A program made the translations under genes and the position numbers. Below, piece after piece: positions 31,340 to 41,470 of a DNA stretch of 64,000 nt. The notes beneath the pieces are model-generated. The model did no database searches. It had not been told where the DNA came from and worked only from the letters and a program-made list of their open reading frames with translations. This stretch comes from Branchipolynoe longqiensis (lineage: Eukaryota > Annelida > Polychaeta > Phyllodocida > Polynoidae): positions 2,542,001-2,606,000 of the forward strand of contig CM059203.1 of the NCBI GenBank assembly GCA_030323885.1, read 5' to 3'. Position 1 is the stretch's first letter; each line of letters starts with the position of its first letter.

Positions 31340-33785
31340 CGCGAGGGTCATTGTGTGGGGGTGGGTGGTGTGGGGGTGGAAGGGTGATGTTGGAGGGGGG
31401 TCCTTGTGTGGTGTGAGGGGTGGGTGTGGTGTGTGGGTGGGGTGTGTGGGTGTGGGTGTGGGTGTGGTGAGTGTGGTGTGTGGGTGGGGTGAGTGGGTGT
31501 GGATGGGGTGTGTGGGGTGGGGTGTGTGGGTGTGGGTGTGGGGTGTGTGGGTGTGGGTGAGGTGTGGGTGGGGTGTGTGGGTGCGAGTGCGGGTGTGGGG
31601 GTGGATGTGGGTTTGGGTGTGGGTGGGGTGTGGGTGTGGGTGGGGTGTGTGGGTGTGGGTGTGGGTGGGGTGTGTGGGGGCGGGTGTGGGTCGGGTGTGG
31701 GGTGTGGGTGTGGGTGGGGGTGTGGCTGTGGGTGTGGGTGTGGGGTGTGGGTGTGGGTGGGGTGTGTGGGGTGTGGGTGGGGTGGGTGTGGGTGTGGGTG
31801 AGGGTGGGGTGTGGGTGTGGGTGTGGGTGGGGTGTGTGGGTGGGGTGTGGGTGTGGGTATGTGGGTGTGTGGGTGTGGGTGTGGGTGGGGTGGGGTGGGT
31901 GGGTGGGGTGTGGGTGTGGGTAGGGTGTGGGTGTGGGTTCGGGTGTGGGTGGGGTGTGTGGGTGTGTGGGTGTGGGTGGAGTGTGTGGGTGCGGGTGTGG
32001 GTGTGGGTGTGGTGAGGGTGTGGGTGTAGGTGGGGTGTGGGTGGGGTGTGGGTGGGGTGTGTGGGTGGGGTGTGGGTGTGTGTGTGGGTGTGGGTGCGGG
32101 TGTGGGTGGGGTGGGTGGGTGTGGGTGGGGTGTGTGGGTGCGGTGTGGGTGTGGGTGGGGTGTGGGTGTGGGTGGGGTGTGGGTGTGGGTGTGGTGTGTG
32201 GGTGGGGTGTGGGTGTGGGTGTGGGTGGGGTGTGGGTGGGGTGTGGGTGGTGGGTGTGGGTGGGGTGTGGGGGTGGGTGTGGGTGGGGTGTGTGTGGGGT
32301 GTGGGTGTGGGTGTGGGGGTGGGTGGGGTGTGTGGGGTGGGTGTGGGTGGGGTGTGTGGGGGCGGGTGTGGGTCGGGTGTGGGTGTGGGTGTGGGTGGGG
32401 GGTGTGGCTGGGGTGTGGGTGTGGTGTGTGGGTGTGGGTGGGGTGTGTGGGTGTGGGTGGGGTGGTGTGTGGGTGTGGGTGTGGGTGTGGGTGTGGGTGT
32501 GGGTGGGGTGTGGGTGTGGGTGTGGATGTGGGTGCGGGTGCGGGTGTGGGTGTGGGTGGGGTGTGGGTGGGGTGTGTGGGTGGGGGGTGTGGGTGGGGTG
32601 TGTGGGTGTGGTGTGGTGTGGGTGGGGTGTGTGGGTGTGGGTGTGGGTGGGGTGGGGTGGGTGAGTGGGGTGTGGGTGTGGGTGTGGGTAGGGTGTGGGT
32701 GTGGGTGCGGGTGTGGGTGGGGTGTGTGGGTGTGGGTGGAGTGTGTGGGTGCGGGTGTGGGTGAGGGTGTGGGTGTGGTGTGGAGTGTGGGTGTAGGTTG
32801 GGTGTGGGTGGGGTGTGGGTGGGGTGTGTGAGTGGGGTGTGTGGGGGGTGTGGGGGTGGGTGTGGGGGGTGGTGTGTGTGAGGTGTGTGTGGGGTGTGTG
32901 GGTGAGGTGTGGGTGTGGGTGGGGTGTGGGTGTGGGTGTGGTGGGGTGTGGGTGGGGTGTGGGTGTGGGTGTGGGTGTGGGTGGGGTGGGTGTGGGTGTG
33001 GGTGGGGTGTGGGTGGGGTGTGGGTGTGGGTGGGGTGTGGGGGTGGTGTGGGGTGGGGTGTGGGTGCGGTGTGGGTGTGGGTGTGGTGGGGTGGGGTGTG
33101 GGTGTGTGTATGGGTGGGGTGTGGGTGTGGGTGTGGGTTGGGGTGTGGGTGTGGGTGGGGTGTGGGGGGGTGTGTGGGTGTGGCTGTGAGTGGGGTGTGT
33201 GGGGGTGGTGTGGGTGTGGTGTGGGTGTGGGTGGGGTGTGTGGGTGTGGCTGTGCGTGGGGTGTGTGGGTGGGGTGTGGTGTGGTGGGGGGTGAGTGTGG
33301 GTGGGGTGTGGGTGCGGGTGTGGGTGCGTGTGGGTGGGGTGTGGGTGCGGGTGCGGGTGCGGGTGTGGGTGCGTGTGGGTGGGCTGTGGGTGGGGTGTGG
33401 GTGTGGGTGGGGTGTGGGTGTGGGTGTGGGTGTGAGTGGGGTGTGGGTGGGGTGTGGGGGCGGGTGTGGGTGTGGTGTGGGTGCGGGTGCGGGTGCGGGT
33501 GGGGTGTGTGGGTGGGGTGTGGGTGTGGGTGTGGTGTGGGTGTGGGTGTGGGTGGGGTGTGGGTGTGAGTGGGGTGTGGGTGGGGTGTGGGTGTGGGTGG
33601 GGTGTGTGGGTGTGGGTGGGGTGTGGGTGGGGTGTGGGTGCGGGTGTGGGTGGGGTGTGGGTGGGGTGTGGGTGGGGTGTTGGTGGGGTGTGGGTGTGGG
33701 TGGGGTGTGTGGGTGTGGGGGTGTGGGTGGGGTGTGTGGGTGGGGTGTGGGTGTGGGTACGGGTGCGGGTGGGGTGGTTGGGTGA
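31340..33785. repeat. 2.4-kb GT-only block, (GGGTGTGGGTGGGGTGTG)-like
   Basis: The plus strand is almost exclusively G and T, in runs of GGGTGTGGGTG and GGGGTGTG. The complement therefore has C and A only and cannot contain a stop codon, which explains three overlapping minus-strand frames of over 830 codons of Thr/His/Pro. Dense G runs predict G-quadruplexes. Confidence 0.95.
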
Positions 33786-33812
33786 AGGGGACGAGATGTG
33801 GGAGGTACCATC

Positions 33813-33885
33813 TGGACGTTGTTGATATGATCTCAGATGTGGCAAGTATGTCAAACCCCAATAAGCCAATCGATATTGACGTTGT
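33813..33885 (+). repeat. 67-bp array unit on the far side of the GT block
   Basis: GATATGATCTCAGATGTGGC and CAATAAGCCAATCGATAT match the array at 30425-31037, so the GT block lies between units of one array. Confidence 0.9.
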
Positions 33886-33910
33886 TGTGATGTGGAAAGG
33901 CAGATTTGTT

Positions 33911-34246
33911 TGGTTGTTTGTTGTTGTTTTACGTCCTAGCAACATCTAAGGTCATATCAGGCCTGGTACCGACTTGTGATAGTATGCACTCATGGCGATT
34001 TCATAGTGCTGCCCCACTGAGAAATCAGGTCACCGGCATTATGACCTGATATTGCACTCAGTCACATTATCCTGACACCGAGCTAACCAGTCCTTGCCCT
34101 ATCGTAATAATGCTGAGCACCAGGCTAGGAAGCGACAAGTATAAATTGTTAAGTCATTGGTTTGACTCGACCTGGAACCGAACTTGCGAACTCCCGATCT
34201 TCCACATGTGAGGCCTCTGCTCTACCGATTCGGCCACCGCGTCCGG
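33911..34246 (-). mobile_element. S1A SINE, full length
   Basis: Minus strand head CCGGACGCGGTGGCCGAATC, complete body. The tail is of the CTAGGACGTAAAACAACAAC type, again an A head with a B-like tail. Confidence 0.88.
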
Positions 34247-34317
34247 TGGAAAGGCAGATAGATAAAAAGTGATATTGGACCGGTTATCGATCCATATCAT
34301 ACATGTAAATAGATATA

Positions 34318-34350
34318 AATATATATATATATATAATATATATATAATAC
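34318..34350. repeat. (TA)n microsatellite
   Basis: ATATATAT run with single-base interruptions bordering the foldback element. Confidence 0.9.
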
Positions 34351-34784
34351 AGTTCTACAAATCTTACCTGGGTACAGATGATGGATGACTGGTGTTTTCC
34401 CGGGGTACTGAGAGACATTAAGACTGACTCTGGATGCAACTCTCACAGCAGAGAGCTAAATGGAGAGCGGCAGTCAAGCAATGAAAGCAGTCTTTGTCGC
34501 ATCGTGACCGACAACATGATGATGATGATGATGAGCCTCGGATAGTGGTGGGTCAGGGAAAAGGAAGCACATCCGGGTCCAGCAATCTTTTATGTACTTC
34601 ATAGGATAAAAAATTATCTTAACTTTATATGAATACTATTGTGTTTTCGTTTTGGTTCTAGTGAAACGTGATAGTCGTGGTAGGGTAGGGTGGGCAGGCC
34701 CTGACCCATGACTATCCGAGGCTAATATCTTGGGAAAACACCAGTTATCCATCATCTGTACCCAGGTAAGATTTGTATGACTAT
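34351..34784. mobile_element. foldback element split by an L-repeat insertion
   Basis: Left arm 34360-34408 (AATCTTACCTGGGTACAGAT and GATGACTGGTGTTTTCCC) pairs with the right arm 34733-34780. A second arm segment, GAGCCTCGGATAGTGGTGGG (34532-34560), pairs with 34698-34726. The left arm is interrupted by 34409-34531. It could be a terminal repeat of the adjacent DIRS element, which I cannot prove. Confidence 0.6.
34409..34531 (+). mobile_element. L repeat copy 2, 3' end only
   Basis: CAGAGAGCTAAATGGAGAGC ... GCATCGTGACCGACAACATG followed by GATGATGATGATGATGA. Short 5'-truncated insert with a trinucleotide tail, as LINEs with microsatellite tails leave. Confidence 0.75.
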
Positions 34785-34931
34785 ACTATTTTACCTCGGT
34801 ACTATGCCTCTGGCTACTTGTAGGTCAGGGAGAATTTGACGTAATCTCATTTTTTATCCATATATATTTTCATGTTGAAATCATACTATATTGCTTTAGT
34901 GCAAAATATTAATTTAGTTTCTCACCCGTCA

Positions 34932-35846
34932 TCAGTTGACGGGTAGGTGAGTCCCCAGGCTGCTTGGTTTTTCTAGTCGTTTGTTGTAATGTTTTGCAAA
35001 TGCTCTAGCCGTCTTCCACCCAGACTGTGCGAGGATTCTCTTTACTGAGACTCCTAATTGTCTTGCCTTGGAAACCATGGCTCCACGTGTTGGGTGGGAT
35101 GCGTAGCGTCCAGTATTGACTCTTGCCTGTTTAAGCGCCTTGATGGTCCATCTTGCGAGTGTGTCTCTCAAGATAGCTTCATGCGGTTTGATAAAGCTGA
35201 TTAGTAGCTGTCCGGAATTTCTAATTCCATGTGACTTGGATATATACGCCCTAATGGCTGAAACTACACATATCCGTTTATCGTCCGGAAAACTATTTAA
35301 TGTTCTGTGGACAGTGGGGTCCCTTGTGCGATTCGACTTTAGTAATGTCTCTAAATCGAATGTTGCCTCATTCTTATCTATTTCTAGTCCATCCAGTGAG
35401 AGTGCCACAATCGTTTAGCCTCTGTGTCCCAGTAACAGCACTGCTAACTTAAATCCTAGTTCCTTCATTGATAAATGTCTATTACTATAACATGACTTGA
35501 ATAACTTAAATACTACTGACGCATCCCAAAACCTATTATATTTGGGTCTGGGTGGGTTTCTTTCATACACCGATCTAATGAACCAGTGTACCAACTGATG
35601 TTTTCCAATCATTTCTCCATCTATTCTCGGTAGAATAATTGAAAGTGCACATCTTGCTGCATTAATTGCACCAAATCCTAATCCTTCGTCTTCTAGGATT
35701 CTTAGAAATCTTAATATTTGGGCTATTATAGGTTTTAATGGTTTGACTCCTTTTAGAAGGCAATGAAGTCCCCATGTCTTTATATAACTTGTGTATAATT
35801 TAACCGTTCCTTTCCTCCAGGCATGTGAAATAAGTCTTTCTTTCAT
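34932..35846 (-). pseudogene. DIRS-type tyrosine recombinase, one in-frame stop
   Basis: Two minus-strand frames (35846-35415 and 35408-34932) lie in the same reading frame, separated only by a TAA at 35415-35417. The first has the alpha-helical N-terminal core region and ends GHRG, holding the first catalytic Arg. The second has HPTR at its residues 105-108, a Trp at 131 and Tyr 141 in AKHYNKR, completing the R-H-R-(H/W)-Y set of tyrosine recombinases. In DIRS elements this enzyme integrates a circular DNA copy. Coding-like sequence continues upstream of 35846 to about 35930 (LKHLEQYCLDNI). Length suits the family. Confidence 0.85.
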
Positions 35847-35964
35847 AATGTTGTCTAAACAATATTGTTCTAAATGTTTTAGAAAAAAGGAATGCCAAAA
35901 GGGGTGTTGTCAACACCTCCCCGTGGACTGTTAGTGGTCCCTGATTTTGTAGGTTGTTCCTTTC

Positions 35965-36189
35965 TCATGGGAACCTGAGCACGTCTTTTGCTGCTAATGT
36001 TATTGCCGCTAGCCATGGTTGTGTTTCCCATGCAGGTACAATCAGTACTGCGGGTGTGTGATCCATCTTGATCTTCCTGGCCACGCTGCTGATAATGCTG
36101 AATGGTGGGAACATGTAATAAAATTTATTATTCCAATTTAATGAAAATGCATCTACTCTCCAGGCTTCTGGCTCTGGATGCCAAGACAC
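35965..36189 (-). pseudogene. DIRS polyprotein segment after RNase H
   Basis: The frame reads WHPEPEAWRVDAFSLNW, then FPPFSIISSVARKIK and VPAWETQPWLAAI. The DAFSLNW, FPPFSLI and VLIVPxWxxQPW patterns are typical of the region following RNase H in DIRS and related polyproteins. It ends at a stop (35965). A frame break separates it from the RNase H frame at 36265. Confidence 0.75.
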
Positions 36190-36264
36190 ATATTTAGGTA
36201 ACTTTTGTTATTGCATAATGCGAATAAGTCAATTTCTGGCTTGCCCCATTTGTGACAAATGTGG

Positions 36265-36678
36265 TCAAAAATACTCTGATATCAGTGACCATACTAAATG
36301 ATCGTGAAAATGTTGGCTTTTCTTGTCAGCCAAAGTATTTTGACTGCCTGGAATATTTGCTACTGTTAGCCATATCTTGTGTTTCTCTGCCCAGTCCCAA
36401 ATAAGTTTAGCCATATAGTTACATGGTTTGGAACGAGTCCCTCCCATATTATGTATGTAAGCCATAGCTGTCGTGTTATCTGTTAATACCCTTACATGAT
36501 TTTTAGGGACGTGAATTAGACTGCGGAGTCCTAGATAAATGGCTCTAAGTTCTAATATATTAATGTGATTGGAGATTTCATCTTCCATCCAACGACCACC
36601 TGTTGCTTGTTGGTCTCTATGAGCGCCCCAGACTTCTAATGAAGTGTCTGTCGTAACTGTAGTGTTAGGTTCTCCCAT
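36265..36678 (-). pseudogene. DIRS RNase H domain
   Basis: A 137-codon frame with the RNase H acidic set visible: D11 (TTDTSLEVWGAH), E43 (INILELRAI), D67 (VRVLTDNTTAMAYI) and D118 (NTLADKKS), followed by SQHFHDHLVWSL, close to the S-x-x-F-x-D-x-x-x-W-x-L motif of DIRS-like elements. It removes the RNA strand during reverse transcription. The domain itself looks intact; the flanking polyprotein is broken. Confidence 0.82.
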
Positions 36679-36976
36679 TCTAATGGGGTTGCGTGAATTG
36701 TTGATGTGTTAAAACCACCAAATAATATCATTTTGCCCTTCTGGCGAAATTGTCATGGGCCGCTCAAAGTTTCCTTTTGCGCGTGCCAACGCCAAGTTCT
36801 TATCTATCTCAAGCGATTTAATATGAGCTTTGCCATAAAGAATAGCTGGTCCATATGCTATCATAATTCCTATCAATTCTGTGACTTGTCATACCTTTGG
36901 TTTGTTCAATCTTAATAATTGATTTGCTGTTGTTGTAAATTTGTCAACTTTTAGTTCTGTTCATGAAATGGTCTCA

Positions 36977-37283
36977 GAATCCCAGAAACTTTAACTTTTT
37001 TGTTGGTGTTAGTACTGATTTAGTTTTGAGTATGTAGAATCCTAATTTTGTAAATGTCTCAGATAATTTGTCTACAGCTCTCTGGTATTGTTGTTGTGTT
37101 TGTGCAACAATAAATGAATCATCAATATAAGGAAACATAATATGTGTCGCAGGTCCAGGAAAGTGATTACTGATTGGGCGCTGAATGCTGGCGCCGCCAG
37201 TAGCATTTGGTGAAAAATGTTATCTAGTAATCTCCGTGAATTAACACATGGGTAATTTCTTATGCATCCCATATGTCGATTCG
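36977..37283 (-). pseudogene. DIRS reverse-transcriptase fragment
   Basis: Minus-strand translation gives MFPYIDDSFIVA with the catalytic YIDD codons at 37118-37129, then LSETFTKLGFYI and KKLKFLGF before a stop at 36974-36976. These are the RT palm motif and following segments. The upstream part is cut by an S1 insertion at 37284; the link to RNase H (36680-36970) is degenerate. Confidence 0.75.
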
Positions 37284-37603
37284 TTGATGGAACTTTATAT
37301 CCTGGCAACATGTAAGGTCATATCTGGACGGGTCCCCACTTGTGACGGTGCGCACTCATGGTGATTTTATAGTGTTGCCCCATGGGAAATCAGGCTGTTG
37401 GCACCATGACCCAATATCCCGCTCAGTCACATTATCCTGTTACTGAGCTAATCGGTCCTTGTCCTATCCTAATAATGCCAAACGCCAGAGCAAGAGGCGA
37501 AAAGTATCCATTTTATAAGCTATTGGTTTGATTCGACCGGGAATTGAACTCCCGACCTTCTGCAAGGGAAGCCTGCGCTCTACCGATTCGACCACCGCAC
37601 CCA
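37284..37603 (-). mobile_element. S1A SINE truncating the DIRS element
   Basis: Near complete. Minus strand head GGGTGCGGTGGTCGAATCGG, tail GTTGCCAGGATATAAAG. It marks the 5' limit of recognisable DIRS coding sequence. Confidence 0.85.
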
Positions 37604-37628
37604 GTATATATATATATATATATATATA
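37604..37628. repeat. (TA)n microsatellite
   Basis: TA run bordering the S1 head. A second run is at 37778-37802. Confidence 0.9.
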
Positions 37629-37764
37629 AAACAGCAGTCATTATATTTATTATATCGTATACTGATACTTATTTATTCCAATCGTGACTGGGGATTGATG
37701 GCAGGGTAGAGGACCTGGCATCTCTCCGTGGCTCTCTGCATCTAGATTATATATGGTAGATCTA

Positions 37765-37807
<43 letters not shown>

Positions 37808-37831
37808 ACATTTGACAAATGTTTATATATA

Positions 37832-37998
37832 CAGTAAAACCTCTCTAAATCGACCGACCTTAGGACCGATTTTAAGTGGTCCATTTAGGGAGTGGTCGGA
37901 GTTAGAATATGGTTAAAATGGTATTGTTGGGACCCAAATAAAGCGATCGATTTAGGGGAGTGGTCGATCTCTGGAGTGATCGGATAGAGAGGTTTTAC

Positions 37999-38000
<2 letters not shown>
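37832..38000. mobile_element. P2 pogo-like MITE (169 bp)
   Basis: CAGTAAAACCTCTCTAAATC to AGAGAGGTTTTACTG, with TA on the left and CA on the right. About 17 bp shorter internally than 22748-22933. Confidence 0.82.
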
Positions 38001-38035
<35 letters not shown>

Positions 38036-38051
38036 TATATATATATGTGAT
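38001..38051. repeat. (TA)n microsatellite
   Basis: Follows directly on the P2 right end. A further TA run lies at 38250-38295. Confidence 0.92.
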
Positions 38052-38262
38052 GTATAAGCATTATGCGAGTATAACGCCACGGAAGGTTTCCTTATATTAT
38101 TCCGATACTATATTATTGGCCAATGGGCTCTCTGAATGTATTTGCTTCCTACTCATACGGGTACCGGTGGCTCCACCACCGCCGAACCATACTTCCGCCG
38201 CTACCATTGTCACTTGGGCCCGAAACTAGTGTGTACTGTAGCTTGTATGTATATATATATAT

Positions 38263-38294
<32 letters not shown>

Positions 38295-39167
38295 GCATTT
38301 GTCAATCTGGCAGGAAGTATTCCGCAGAAGCCGCAGTGCACTATGGGTCCGGGCAGGCTCAAGAGATTAATGCCAGGTCGTATCTAGGGACGCTGCCAAA
38401 CATGGCAACGCTACTCAATTCGGTTGCTAGGCAACCCGCCCAGCTACTATTACCGGATATGGAACTCACCTGTCGCAGACACTCGGAGGATGACTAAAGC
38501 GGAAGCCGATCCCGCTGGTTGCTCTCGCTCTAAGGATGCCGGGTCGGTCGGCGAACCAGTCAGCGGCTTTCTAAAGATTCACCGAATACCCGACCCTCTC
38601 TCTGCAACCCACACTCTTTCATATTACTTCGCTAAAGCTCTTCCAACGTATAATTCCAAGTCGATTCCCTCTTTTGGGAAAATTAAATTGATCATTTTTA
38701 CCTTTTTTAAACATTTTTTTGTTTAAAGCACATGCTTGCGAAAAATTGGTGAATACCAAGTGACAATCTTTTGTACGTGTTGGAATTCTGGGGTTAAGCG
38801 GATTTGCCGTCCAAGGTGTCTCTCTTAGGGAACTACTTTGCAGCGAAGCGGAGGGAATGGCGGGTTGGCATGGGAATGATTAGGTGGGAGCGGATGGATT
38901 CCTCGGGGAGTGGTGGGGGAGGGATCCATCCGCGCCACCTAGTTTTGAAGAAGACGACTCTTTTCGCTTGGTGTAAATGAGGAGAACTAATGGCGGCTGA
39001 AAGGTTGCGTTTTCCCCCCACTTCCTGTCCTGGCCTAACGTCCGGTCTGTGAATGCGCCCCCTTGTGGCTGTGCGGGGAGGGGAGGGTTCCGGGTACAGG
39101 AAGGAGGAGGAGGAGGTGGGAGGGTGTGAGGGTGTGAAGGAGTTCCAATTATATTCGAATTTTCGTC
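38052..39167. other. no gene or recognised repeat
   Basis: Apart from the TA run at 38250-38295 the stretch is mixed, unique-looking sequence with moderate GC. Frames of 100-124 codons (38123-38726) overlap the TA run and show no similarity I recognise. It is one of the longest stretches here not explained by repeats. Confidence 0.5.
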
Positions 39168-39560
39168 AGACCAAGCGAGCTGGATGGCGTGGTCGATTTG
39201 CTAGAGCGTTCACTGCGTGTCCGGGAGGTCGTTGGTTCAATCACAGATAGAGTCAAAGCAATGTGTAATCAATTTGAGATCTGTCGCTATCTAGTCTGGC
39301 ACTATGGGAGAGGTTCAGGTTGTTCCCACCAGGGGATGCTAGGGGTATTCCGAGTTTGACTGGTCCCTCAAGAAGGACTGAAGTTGTGACCCAGCATGCC
39401 AGGTAGTCTGAGTTTGACTGGTCCGTCAAGAAGGACTGAAGCTGCGATCCAGCATGCCGGATCGCAGCTTCTGCTTACATGGCGGAAGGTGGGGTAGGTG
39501 GTGGTTACACATATGTCATGGTACAGGAAGTGGTATTTTAATCATCTATACTATTGGCTG
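39168..39560 (+). mobile_element. S5 tRNA-headed repeat
   Basis: Head GGATGGCGTGGTCGATTTGC with a B-box-like GTTGGTTCAATC, then GAGTCAAAGCAATG and GATCTGTCGCTATCTAG, which resemble the S1 body start. A ~57-bp segment (GAGTTTGACTGGTCCSTCAAG...CAGCATGCC) is duplicated. The 3' part matches 1012-1200. Confidence 0.7.
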
Positions 39561-39639
39561 GAACAATTGCACTGCAATCTACATTAAAACAAATGTCTTG
39601 CACAAACACATAGACCCCTTTCAATGTTTGTAAACATTG

Positions 39640-40140
39640 TGTATGCACGCACACCTTGGCTGCAGAACGAATGCACACTGCCATTGAGTTTGCCGGTACG
39701 CGCAGTGTAAAACGTTTATTTTATTCAAAATTAATATAAACACAGAACCCTAACGTTATAAATTTAATATAATCTGTTTGTTGAATGTGCTTTCTATATG
39801 TGTCCCAATCAGTTTGTTTCTAGGTGGTGTGGTTTTAGAGATATTTCACTTTCTCTGTATGAAGATTGCTCACGGCCATTGACAATGCATTGAGTTTGCC
39901 GATAAGGGCAATGCAACACGTCGATTTTATTCAAAATTAATAGAAATGCAGAACCCTAACCTTATAAATTTAATCAAATATCTTCTTTGAATATGTTTTC
40001 TATATGTGTTCCAATCGGTTTGTGTCTAGGTGGTGTGGTTTTAGAGATATTTCACCTTTTCTCTATGAAGATTGCTCATAGCCATTGAGTTTGCAGTGTG
40101 ACAGTGTGTTGTCCTGCAGCCAAGCAGTGCACACACTGAC
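39640..40140. mobile_element. M3 element copy 2
   Basis: Two tandem core units with CATTGAGTTTGCCG and GTGGTTTTAGAGATATTTCAC. Inverted ends are imperfect and differ from copy 1 (CTTGGCTGCAGAACGAATGC against the complement of TGTCCTGCAGCCAAG). Confidence 0.6.
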
Positions 40141-40199
40141 CTAAATACATGTGCTGCCGTCATATGAAATAGGTCTATACCCATGCTGGCACCAATATA

Positions 40200-40635
40200 G
40201 ACAGCCACACACACAGACACACACTCTTGTACACCTCACACACACACATTCACATATATCATGCACATGCAGACACCCATATATACACATACATACATAC
40301 TCTTGTACACCTCACACTCACACACAAGCACATACACACCCACACACGCAGACACTCATATATACATACACACACACTCTTGCACAGCACACATTCACAC
40401 ACACGCACACATACTCCAGCACACACAGACACCCATATACACATACACACAGACACACCTACTCTTATATACCCCCCCACACACACATACTTATAACCAC
40501 ACACACTCGCAGACACCCATATGTACGCACATAGTTTTGAAAACCCCACACTCACACACATAGACACCCACCCACACACGCAGACACCCACACAGACACA
40601 GACACCCACAAAGACACAGACACAGACGCAGGCCT
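40200..40635. repeat. CA-rich array with CACAGACACCCATA units
   Basis: ACAC runs interspersed with GCAGACACCCATATATAC units about 60-65 bp apart. Thr/His-rich and Cys/Val-rich frames are artefacts. Confidence 0.9.
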
Positions 40636-40656
40636 CCCCAGCAATAGCCCATGTTC

Positions 40657-40770
40657 GTCACGTGACCCTCACGTGACGTCATGTGGTACATTATGTTTCG
40701 CTGCCCCACGTGACCACTCCGCTTCGCCGCCATCTTTTGTCAGCGCGTCTGCCCTGACATTCTGACCAAT
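40657..40770. promoter_or_regulatory. promoter-like motif cluster
   Basis: In order: GTCACGTGAC (40657-40666), CACGTGAC overlapping the CRE TGACGTCA (40674-40681), CACGTGAC (40707-40714), the YY1-type GCCGCCATCTT (40726-40736) and CCAAT (40766-40770). This combination is common in TATA-less promoters. No exon was recognised on either side. Confidence 0.4.
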
Positions 40771-41245
40771 AGGAGAGCTCGGACAAAAGGACCTACTTTC
40801 TATCGTGGAGGGCTTTGAATTTCGATGTGAGTGTGCGCGATGGTTGGTGTGTGTGTGAGGGGGTTTGAGGAGGGGATTGTGGGGGGTGATGGGGGTGATG
40901 GAGGGGGGCTGAAGGGGGTGGGGGTGAATGAGTTGCCCCTGATATGGACGTACCCCTCCATGGCTGAACACTAGCATTCAGTATTCAGCCTTAATGCGAA
41001 AGCGTCACACAGAACACCGTGGGATAAAAATGCTCTCATGGTTGGATTGGAAATAGCAAAAACTCACCGATTAAAAAAAATATTGACATGCGTAAAGGTT
41101 TTGTCAACCGCCACCGTGAATCTAGCTGGAACTCTCGTCATCCCGAATGAGTTGTCTGACCGAAGCAATTAAATCGAGCAAAATAGTCGAAATAGGAGCG
41201 ATCGAACATCATGCTGTCAGCAAAACAGGTATCGCGTCGCCACAT
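40771..41245. other. no gene or recognised repeat
   Basis: Includes a G-rich GGGGGTGATGGAGG segment (40855-40930). The rest is unclassified. Confidence 0.5.
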
Positions 41246-41420
41246 TGTGGGTGCTTGGTACTACTAGGATATGGCAAGGTTGGCTTAGTGTCAGGATAAT
41301 GCAAATGAGTGGAATATAATGTCATTGTGTCGGCAGTGTGGTGTCCCAGTGTGGCAGCACTATAAGTATAAAGCTGATGTCTTTAAGTCGACACCCACGC
41401 TAATATGAACTTAAATGAAA
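41246..41420 (+). mobile_element. S1 SINE, decayed body and tail
   Basis: GGTACTACTAGGATATGGCA to CTAATATGAACTTAAATG. Head missing and many substitutions, so an old copy. Confidence 0.7.
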
Positions 41421-41470
41421 ACCTTTTTTTTTTAAAGTAGTTAAATTGACCTGGCACTCGGCATTAGAGC

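Noticed and set aside
31218..33945. Minus-strand open frames of 836-883 codons
   Set aside because: The complement of the GT-only block contains only C and A, so stop codons cannot occur. All three frames stay open and encode Thr/His/Pro repeats.
38123..38726. Possible exons in the 100-124-codon frames
   Set aside because: They overlap a TA microsatellite and show no recognisable domain. Without transcript data I cannot support a gene.
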